A DNA stretch of 28,524 nucleotides. Source: JBEKLJ01 sp050010255. GTDB taxonomy: Bacteria > Acidobacteriota > Terriglobia > Bryobacterales > Bryobacteraceae. The translations under genes and the position numbers were made by a program. The stretch is taken from the NCBI GenBank assembly GCA_050010255.1, contig JBEKLJ010000011.1:1-28524 (forward strand), read 5' to 3'. Numbering within the stretch: position 1 is the stretch's first letter; the number at the start of each line of letters is the position of its first letter. The notes beneath the pieces were generated by a model that searched no databases, was not told the origin of the DNA, and was given only the letters and a program-made list of their open reading frames with translations. Positions 23,009 through 28,524 of this stretch are shown here, one piece after another.

Positions 23009-24697
23009 CTAGCGTTTGACGGCAGCCGAGCTCGTGCTGCGAGCGGCGAGGCTGGCACTGGACGACGCGGCGGGAGCGGCCGCACGGCGCGCGGCACTCG
23101 CCACCCGGCGGCTTTGCGCGGTGCTCGACGCGCCCCGGTGGCGGACGCCGTGGCGGGCCGCCGCGCGCCTCACCAGCGCAGTCTCCCGAACCGGCGCCGC
23201 CGGGATGATTAGCAGGTCACCCGGCTGGAGATCTCCGATCAAGGCGCCGCTGGCCGCAACGATCGAGCTCTCCGTGACGCGGTAGCGCCGCGCGATCGCG
23301 CTCAGGCGCTCACCCTCCAGGACCCGATGGGCGCGCCAGGCCGACCGTCTCTGTGGCGGAATCTTGTCCAGAACGGCGCTCAACCCGGTGCCGGAGCCTT
23401 TGGGAACGTGCACTGACGCTCCCTCCGGGGCGACGCTCCTCAGCAGCGCCGGATTCAGGTCGCGGATCTGCGAGAGCGGCGACTCGGTGAGGTCGGCGAT
23501 GAGCTGAAGATGCGTGGGAGCGGTGACCTCCAGCGTGTCGTACTCCAGGGGCGGATCGGCCTCGATGCCCTCGAACCCGTACTCCCTGGCGTTCTTCACC
23601 ACGATGGTCATGGCCAGAATGATGGGGACGTAGTTGGAGGTCTCCTTGGGCAGCACGTTGCGGCGCTGGAGTTCCCAGAAATCGGCGTAGCCGGTGCGCT
23701 CCACGGCGCGGTCGATGACCACCGGCCCGCAGTTGTAAGCCGCTATGGCGAGGTACCAGTCGCCGTAGCGGTGGTAGAGGTCGCGCAGGTGGCGTGCGGC
23801 GGCCCGCGTGGCCTTCTCCGGATCGAGACGGTCGTCGGCATAAAGGGACTGGTTCAGGCCGTACTCCCTGCCCCGGAGCCGCACGAACTGCCACATGCCC
23901 GCGGCCCGCTTGCGTGACACCGCGCGCGGCAGGAATCCCGACTCGGCCTGCGCCAGGAAGATCAGCTCCTGCGGCACGCCCTCCTCATCGAAGATCCGCT
24001 GGATGAGCGGGCGGTAGCGGCCGGCGCGGCGCAGCCCGTAGATGAGCATCTTCCGGCCGCGCGGGGTCGAGAAGTAGTTGATGTACGAAAGGACCGCATC
24101 AGTGCTCTGCAAGGGCAACTGGGATGCCGTGGCCCGCACCTCCTCCAGCACCTTGTTCTTCAGCTTGGGATCGACCGGGAAGGTCATCTGGGGGAGATCT
24201 TCCAGCGGCGGCCTCTCGAACACCGGCTCGGCAGCCGTGTCGCCGGAGCCGAGGCCCGCCAGGTCGAGCCGGTGAATGGCCTCCACCAGCTCCTCGAGCT
24301 TCGCGTCGGCCACTGCCCTGGAACTGGGGTCCTCGGGGGCGGTGAGCAACAGGTCGATGGCGCGGTCAAATTCGCGGCGGGCGCCTTCCTGGTCGCCGTC
24401 CTGATACTGCTTGCGGCCCGCCTGGTAGTGCCATTCCGCTTCGCGGATAAGCGCATCCGCACGCGTCGGGCGGGCCGGCAACTGCGGGGGAGCGAAGAAG
24501 AGGTGGGGCGAGTCGGCGAGCTCCAGCCGCGCCCCGATCACCGGCGGGTCCGGAGTCGCGGGCCTCGGCGGGGCTGGCCTGGGCGGCAGCAACTGAGTCC
24601 GGAGGGACTGCCTGGAGGTCACCGGGACGCAGCCCGACAGGCCCAGGAGCACCGCCAGAGAAGCCAGACAACGGGAATATGTCCTAAACCGGACCAT
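23009..24697 (-). CDS. mltD: MltD-like membrane-bound lytic transglycosylase with LysM domains
   Basis: This 562-residue lipoprotein (lipobox LLGLSGC, C23) cleaves peptidoglycan glycan strands without hydrolysis. An N-terminal spacer and short helical region (about 75-150) precede the SLT catalytic domain at about 232-370. Catalytic E252 lies in FLAQAESGFLPRAVS, followed by AAGMWQFV and the typical AIAAYNCGP. Two LysM-type modules follow at about 410-455 and 468-513 (second: HRVLEGERLSAIARRYRV). The last ~50 residues are an Ala/Ser/Arg-rich basic tail. The ATG has GGGAG upstream with good spacing. It lies 61 bases before the TatT gene, in the same direction. The 291-base gap to the divergent phosphatase gene should hold both promoters, but I see no clear hexamers. 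Confidence 0.92.
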   Translation of the reverse strand: MVRFRTYSRCLASLAVLLGLSGCVPVTSRQSLRTQLLPPRPAPPRPATPDPPVIGARLELADSPHLFFAPPQLPARPTRADALIREAEWHYQAGRKQYQDGDQEGARREFDRAIDLLLTAPEDPSSRAVADAKLEELVEAIHRLDLAGLGSGDTAAEPVFERPPLEDLPQMTFPVDPKLKNKVLEEVRATASQLPLQSTDAVLSYINYFSTPRGRKMLIYGLRRAGRYRPLIQRIFDEEGVPQELIFLAQAESGFLPRAVSRKRAAGMWQFVRLRGREYGLNQSLYADDRLDPEKATRAAARHLRDLYHRYGDWYLAIAAYNCGPVVIDRAVERTGYADFWELQRRNVLPKETSNYVPIILAMTIVVKNAREYGFEGIEADPPLEYDTLEVTAPTHLQLIADLTESPLSQIRDLNPALLRSVAPEGASVHVPKGSGTGLSAVLDKIPPQRRSAWRAHRVLEGERLSAIARRYRVTESSIVAASGALIGDLQPGDLLIIPAAPVRETALVRRAAARHGVRHRGASSTAQSRRVASAARRAAAPAASSSASLAARSTSSAAVKR

Positions 24698-24988
24698 TCT
24701 GCTCCCGGCAGGGGTACTGCGCGGTCAGGCTGGCCGCCGCCAAACCTTGACTCTACCCCACGTGGTTGGCGGGGGTCAAGGCCGAAGAGGGTGGGGCTTG
24801 GCACGAACGGATGCCAGCAAACCACTGAATATGACGCACTTCCGTCCGAAAACGGGGCCAGGCTCCGTCTTCCCACGAGAGCAACGTCCCGCCTCTGCGC
24901 CGGCCGCGAAGCACCCTCACCATGGCCCGCGTAATCCGGCCTGCCAACCATGCGCCGCGAAGCCGGCGTGGAGTATGCTGGCACGTAG

Positions 24989-27583
24989 ATGCTGAAGGCC
25001 CCGAACGCCTGGAAGCGGCCCACGCTCCAATACTCGCTGCTGGCCGTGCTGTTCCTGATCACCGCCGCGAGCCTCGTCTACCGGATCGACTATGCCCTGG
25101 GCTACGTGTCGGGGCGTATCTTCGGCGCCCAGGACCCGTTTGGAGTTTCGGCGAGCAGTCCGGTGGTCGAATGGGCCAGAGACGAGGTCAAGAAGGCTGG
25201 TATCCAACCCGGCGACACGGTTCTGGCGCTCGAAGGCGTCCCGTGCCGCGGCCGCGCCGTCGTCACGCGAGCGCTGGCGCAGGCATCGCCCGGCAGGCCC
25301 CTTGCCGTGACCATCAAGCACAAGGGACAGACCTCCGCCGCCACCGTGCGCGTGCCCCTTGTGCCGCGCACGCCGGGAATCTTCGACCGGTTGTTCACGG
25401 CCATGTTGGGCATCGTGCTCCCGGTCTTCAGCGTCCTGCTCGGCTTCTGGGTAGCGCTGGTGCGCCCGCGGGATCCGCTCGCATGGCTGCTGATGGCGCT
25501 GCTGCTCGGCTTCGCCTCCATCTTCACCATCGGTGGGGAAGCCCTGGAAGGAACCGCGGTCAGCAACACGGTTTCGGCGTTCAAGCAACTCTGCTACGGG
25601 ACGTGGTTCATCTGGCTGCTGCTCCTCGGCCTCAAGTTTCCAACCCCGCTCGCGGCCGAGCGCCGCGCGCCATGGCTCAAATGGCTGCTTATCGTTCCGC
25701 TCGGCGCCGGAGCCGTGCTGGCCGACATCTACGGGCTCCGGCTCAACGCCGACTTCTCCTTCGCCAAATCCTCCTTGGCCGGGCTGCTCGATCGCTTCGG
25801 CCCCGCGTACAACCTGCTGATGGCTGCGACGGTCGTCCTCTTCTTCGGCACGCTGTGCGCCAAAATGTTTCTGGAACGCTCGCCGGATGCCAAGCGGCGC
25901 TTGCGCCTGTTCTATGCCGGGACATTCCTGGCGCTGGCGCCGGGGCTGGTGCTGGTCGTGGTCTCCAGGTTCAGCGACAAGGCCCTGGGAGACTACGCGG
26001 ACTGGCTCATCTTCCCCTGCCTGCTGGTGAGCCTGCTGTTCCCGCTCACGCTGGCCTATCTCATCGTGGTTCACAGGGCGCTGGATGTGCGGGTCGTGAT
26101 CCGGCAAAGCGTCCAGTACGCATTGGCGCGCGGAGGAGTGACCGTCCTGCAAGGCGTTCTGATCGCGGCTCTCGTCACCGCGATCTCGTTCGTGATTGCC
26201 TCGCGCCGCATGCCGCTGCTGGGCACGGTGGCGCTGATCGCGCTGGGCATCGTTGCCATCTCGCAGCTTCGGCGCGCCGTGCGGCCCCTGGCCGCGTGGA
26301 TCGACCGCCGGTTCTTCCGCGAAGCCTACAACGCCGAGCTGCTGCTCGCGGACCTGGGCGAAAGAGTGCGCACCATGATCGAGACGCGCCCGCTCGTCGA
26401 AATGGTGGCGCGCCGCATTTCCGAATCCCTGCACGTGCCTCGCATCGCCGTGCTGCTCGAGGCCTTCGGCCCCTACCAGCCCGCCTACGCGCTCGGATAC
26501 GACGGGCCCCTGGACGTGGCTCTCCCGGAAGGAGGCATCCTCCGCCATCTCAGGCAGCGCAAGGAGCCCGCCCGCGTGTACCTCGACGACGAGCGGAGCT
26601 GGATCCACACGCTTCCGGACGTGAGCGACGAAGAGCGGCGGGGACTGGAGCGGCTCCAGACCGAGCTGCTGCTGCCGCTCATGGTGCGCGAGCGGCTGCT
26701 CGGCGTCATCAGCCTGAGCCAGAAGAAATCCGAGGAGGCGTATTCCGGCAGCGACGTGCGGCTGCTCAGCTCCGTGGCTGCGCAGGCCGCCATGGCGCTC
26801 GAGAATGCGCGGCTCACGGCGGCGATCGCCGACGAGGTGGCGCAGCGCGAGCGGCTGAACCGCGAGCTCGAAATCGCCCGCGAGGTGCAGGAGCACCTGT
26901 TCCCCACCGTGCTGCCGCCCATCGACGGCCTCGACTACGCCGGCGCCTGCCGGCCTGCGCTGGGCGTGGGCGGCGACTATTACGACTTCATCGAACTCCC
27001 CGGCGGCAAGCTGGGAGTGGCGATCGGGGACGTGTCGGGCAAAGGAATCTCCGCGGCGCTGGTGATGTCGAGCTTGCAGGCCGCGCTGCGAAGCCAGACC
27101 ATGACGGGGGCCGGCGACCTCGCGGGCATCGTCTCTCGCATCCACACGCTGGTCTATCAGGCCTCCACGGCTAGCCGCTACGCCACTTTCTTCTTCGCCG
27201 AATACGACCCCGCCAGCGGCGAGCTCCGCTACGTAAATGCGGGCCACAACCCACCGATGGTGTTCCGCGAGGTCGGCACGGTGGACCGGCTGGAAGCCGG
27301 CGGCCCGGTGATCGGACTTCTGAAACGCTCCACGTTCCAGCAGGCCTCTGTTGTCCTCCAGCCCGGAGACCTGTTGGTGGCATTCACGGACGGAATCAGC
27401 GAGACCATGAACGCGGCCGACGAGGAATGGGGTGAGGACGCCCTGGTCGCGACCGTGCGCGCCGCGGCCGAGATGAAAGCCTGCGACCTCCTCCAGCGAA
27501 TCACGCGCTCGGCCGACGCCTTCGCCGCCGGCGCCCCCCAGCACGACGACATGACGCTAGTCGTGATGCGCAGGGCCGGGTGA
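24989..27583 (+). CDS. Membrane PP2C (SpoIIE) phosphatase with PDZ-like, multi-TM and GAF domains
   Basis: This 864-residue signalling protein probably dephosphorylates a partner-switching (anti-sigma antagonist type) protein. Domains in order are helix 1 (about 15-37), a PDZ-like extracytoplasmic module (about 55-130, with AGIQPGDTVLALEGVP), roughly nine membrane helices (about 135-440), a GAF domain (about 455-615), a short coiled coil (ERLNRELEIAREVQEHLFP) and a PP2C domain (about 640-862). Metal-binding acidic residues are present: D663 in GGDYYDF, D681 in GDVSGKG, D801 in FTDGISE and D853/D854 in HDDMT. YVNAGHNPP is also conserved. The start ATG has no strong ribosome binding site. No anti-sigma factor or STAS protein lies nearby, so its target is encoded elsewhere. 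Confidence 0.92.
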   Translation: MLKAPNAWKRPTLQYSLLAVLFLITAASLVYRIDYALGYVSGRIFGAQDPFGVSASSPVVEWARDEVKKAGIQPGDTVLALEGVPCRGRAVVTRALAQASPGRPLAVTIKHKGQTSAATVRVPLVPRTPGIFDRLFTAMLGIVLPVFSVLLGFWVALVRPRDPLAWLLMALLLGFASIFTIGGEALEGTAVSNTVSAFKQLCYGTWFIWLLLLGLKFPTPLAAERRAPWLKWLLIVPLGAGAVLADIYGLRLNADFSFAKSSLAGLLDRFGPAYNLLMAATVVLFFGTLCAKMFLERSPDAKRRLRLFYAGTFLALAPGLVLVVVSRFSDKALGDYADWLIFPCLLVSLLFPLTLAYLIVVHRALDVRVVIRQSVQYALARGGVTVLQGVLIAALVTAISFVIASRRMPLLGTVALIALGIVAISQLRRAVRPLAAWIDRRFFREAYNAELLLADLGERVRTMIETRPLVEMVARRISESLHVPRIAVLLEAFGPYQPAYALGYDGPLDVALPEGGILRHLRQRKEPARVYLDDERSWIHTLPDVSDEERRGLERLQTELLLPLMVRERLLGVISLSQKKSEEAYSGSDVRLLSSVAAQAAMALENARLTAAIADEVAQRERLNRELEIAREVQEHLFPTVLPPIDGLDYAGACRPALGVGGDYYDFIELPGGKLGVAIGDVSGKGISAALVMSSLQAALRSQTMTGAGDLAGIVSRIHTLVYQASTASRYATFFFAEYDPASGELRYVNAGHNPPMVFREVGTVDRLEAGGPVIGLLKRSTFQQASVVLQPGDLLVAFTDGISETMNAADEEWGEDALVATVRAAAEMKACDLLQRITRSADAFAAGAPQHDDMTLVVMRRAG

Positions 27584-27631
27584 TCCTTCCCACGCCCCCG
27601 CCGCCCCGCCGCGCGGCCGTCCGCTGCTGTC

Positions 27632-27715
27632 TGGAAGCTGGAAGCTGGTAGCTGAAAGCTGGTAGCTCGTAGCTGATAGCTGGTAGCTGGAAGCTGGAAG
27701 CTGGTAGCTGATCGC
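27632..27715. repeat. Heptamer tandem repeat, 12 units of TGGWAGC
   Basis: Twelve consecutive 7-base units follow the pattern TGGAAGC or TGGTAGC, with a few units carrying one or two changes (TGAAAGC, TCGTAGC, TGATAGC, TGATCGC). The joins create repeated AGCT palindromes. It lies in the 414-base gene-free stretch after the phosphatase gene and directly precedes the two-hairpin element. Being a simple short-period array, it is likely to vary in copy number between strains. Confidence 0.9.
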
Positions 27716-27720
27716 CCGGT

Positions 27721-27764
27721 AGGGCGGACCTCCCCGTCCGCCAGCCGGCCTCCAGGCCGGCCCT
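27721..27764. repeat. Two-hairpin (cloverleaf-like) intergenic repeat, copy 2
   Basis: Two adjacent hairpins, GGCGGAC-CTCCCC-GTCCGCC (27723-27742) and GCCGGCCT-CC-AGGCCGGC (27744-27761), are enclosed by outer AGGG (27721-27724) and CCCT (27761-27764). The design matches the element at 18897-18939, including a first arm beginning GGGCGGA and a final GGCCC. The changes in the arms are compensatory within each copy, as expected when structure is conserved. Confidence 0.75.
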
Positions 27765-27782
27765 GCCGCGCTCCCTCACCCC

Positions 27783-27860
27783 GCCTCCAGCGCTCGCAGC
27801 ACGCAGATCATGAATCTGCTGAACCTGGCGCCGGAGATCCGGAGGTCCATCCTGTTCCAT
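27783..27860 (+). pseudogene. Fragment of a ParB/KorB-type HTH gene
   Basis: In one frame the stretch reads SARSTQIMNLLNLAPEIRRS followed by ILFH. This resembles the recognition-helix region of small HTH proteins with the consensus SRARxTQIMNLLNLAPEIQ that occur beside mobile elements. There is no start codon or domain upstream (the tandem repeat and hairpins lie there), and the similarity ends after about 26 codons, so it is a relic. The identification rests on a short motif recognised from memory. The remaining bases to 27997 show nothing recognisable. Confidence 0.45.
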
Positions 27861-27997
27861 ACCGGCACCTTGGGTGCAACTCGGCGCATGGGCCAGAGCG
27901 GCCCCGGCGAGTCGTGTGCCGAGGACAGGTGGACCAGCCAGCGCCAGTTCTATGCCAAGTCCGCCTCTGGAACACGGGCGGCTGTTGAGGGAGAATA

Positions 27998-28303
27998 ATG
28001 GTGGATGTCATGTTGACGCTGGATACGTTGCGGCGGGAAAAGCAGGCCGAGATCTTGCGCCTGGCGGAGATGCACGGCTGCCGCAATATCCGTGTGTTTG
28101 GCTCGCTTGTCAATGGCGAGAACAGGCCCGACAGCGATGTGGATTTCTTGGTAGACCTGGACACCGGCCGGAACTTGTTTGACCTCGGCGGACTCCTGGC
28201 GGACTTGCGAGATCTCCTGGGCACGGAGGTTGATGTGGTCGAGGCCAGTTGCGTTCACCCTTACATCCGCGATCGAGTGCTCTCCGAAGCCGTTCTTCTC
28301 TGA
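27998..28303 (+). CDS. MNT-type nucleotidyltransferase (MntA-like)
   Basis: This 101-residue minimal nucleotidyltransferase carries the GSLVNGENRPDSDVDFLVDL motif: G35-S36 in the active-site turn and D47/D49 as metal ligands, with D79 in TEVDVVEA as the likely third aspartate. Such proteins pair with HEPN proteins. In the characterised MntA-HepT systems the MNT protein neutralises the HEPN RNase by AMPylating it. The ATG has GAGGGAG just upstream. The HEPN partner that should follow begins 3 bases after the stop but is broken, so this gene looks like an orphan antitoxin. Confidence 0.88.
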   Translation: MVDVMLTLDTLRREKQAEILRLAEMHGCRNIRVFGSLVNGENRPDSDVDFLVDLDTGRNLFDLGGLLADLRDLLGTEVDVVEASCVHPYIRDRVLSEAVLL

Positions 28304-28306
28304 ACC

Positions 28307-28396
28307 ATGCCCGGCAAAGACCCACGACTCTAACTGATGCACATTCGCGAGTGTTGCGAGCGGGTACTGAACTACACAGCCGGGTTGGGACCCTAG
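28307..28396 (+). pseudogene. Decayed HEPN (HepT-like) partner of the MNT protein
   Basis: Three bases after the MNT stop, an ATG opens MPGKDPRL-stop-LMHIRECCERVLNYTAGLGP-stop. The peptide resembles the N-terminus of HEPN proteins, which commonly read like DPRLLLxHIxExxxRIxxYTxG. It has a TAA at 28331-28333 and a TAG at 28394-28396, and the similarity then ends, so most of the domain (including the R-x4-6-H RNase motif) is gone. The position and spacing are those of a normal MNT-HEPN operon. Confidence 0.7.
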
Positions 28397-28459
28397 CCCG
28401 ACCTTCTCACACGCCTTCGGCTGCGGCTTGCGGGAGGCCGGTATCTTCTGCGTTGCGCT

Positions 28460-28509
28460 CGGGGTGAGTCCTCGACGTACTGTTCAAGTACGCCTGCGGG
28501 CTCACCCCG
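28460..28509. repeat. Long imperfect hairpin near the window end
   Basis: GGGGTGAG (28461-28468) pairs with CTCACCCC (28501-28508), and an inner GTACT (28477-28481) pairs with AGTAC (28487-28491) around a 5-base loop. The segments between them pair imperfectly. It could stop transcription from the MNT gene, but there is no T-run. It looks more like an intergenic repeat sequence. Nothing else is recognised between 28397 and the window end. Confidence 0.6.
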
Positions 28510-28524
28510 TCGCGCGCCTTGAAT

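Noticed and set aside
24917..27544. 875-codon open frame on the minus strand
   Set aside because: It is antisense to the SpoIIE phosphatase gene and has a composition-driven sequence rich in E, Q, H, R and G with no domain.
27501..27860. 119-codon minus-strand frame across the heptamer array
   Set aside because: Its LPA.S.QLPA repeats are just the translated tandem repeat, and the rest is antisense to the phosphatase end.

Overview
The window is a GC-rich, gene-dense bacterial chromosome segment. Its two-membrane features are lipoprotein lipoboxes, a TRAP transporter and an MltD-type transglycosylase. Complex I genes, an indolepyruvate oxidoreductase, a PDZ/multi-TM/GAF/SpoIIE phosphatase and several hairpin-type intergenic repeats together suggest a soil or sediment bacterium, possibly Acidobacteriota. 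No marker gene in the window proves that placement. I found no rRNA, tRNA, CRISPR array or intact transposase.

Layout. (1) 1-3435 (+): the end of a respiratory complex I operon, nuoM (cut by the window edge), nuoN and nuoH. The 3' end of nuoM is extended by a palindromic tandem repeat. (2) 3486-4108 (-): a VapBC toxin-antitoxin pair. (3) 4332-7646 (+): iorA, iorB and a class I/II aminotransferase, probably for oxidising amino acids through aryl-2-oxoacids. IorA lacks its usual C-terminal ferredoxin domain. (4) 7755-8428 (-): a HigB/NadS-like toxin-antitoxin pair. A degenerate second copy of the aminotransferase 3' end lies just beyond it. (5) 8822-9475 (+): an exported ankyrin-repeat protein. 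(6) 9761-11707 (+): speA, biosynthetic arginine decarboxylase. (7) 11877-12544 (+): a second VapBC pair with a clear, apparently leaderless promoter. (8) 12906-18780 (+): a tight three-gene glycan operon, consisting of a GPH-family sugar:cation symporter, a GH17-like lipoprotein glucanase and a 1154-residue GH94-superfamily phosphorylase that looks like the beta-1,3-glucan phosphorylases of GH149/GH161. (9) 24697-19012 (-): an MltD-like lytic transglycosylase with LysM domains, then a TRAP system made of a TatT-like lipoprotein, a DctP-type binding protein and a fused DctQM permease. (10) 24989-27583 (+): a membrane PP2C (SpoIIE) phosphatase. (11) 27584-28524: a decayed accessory stretch with a heptamer tandem repeat, a two-hairpin element, an HTH gene fragment, an MNT nucleotidyltransferase, a broken HEPN partner and a long terminal hairpin.

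How the genes work together. The most coherent unit is the glycan operon: surface cleavage of beta-1,3-glucan, uptake of the oligosaccharides, then cytoplasmic phosphorolysis. The TRAP unit resembles the TPR-protein-associated TRAP transporters (TPATs) described in Treponema. Three intact type II toxin-antitoxin pairs and one half-decayed MNT/HEPN pair lie between the metabolic operons. They and the repeats mark the sites where the chromosome has been rearranged.
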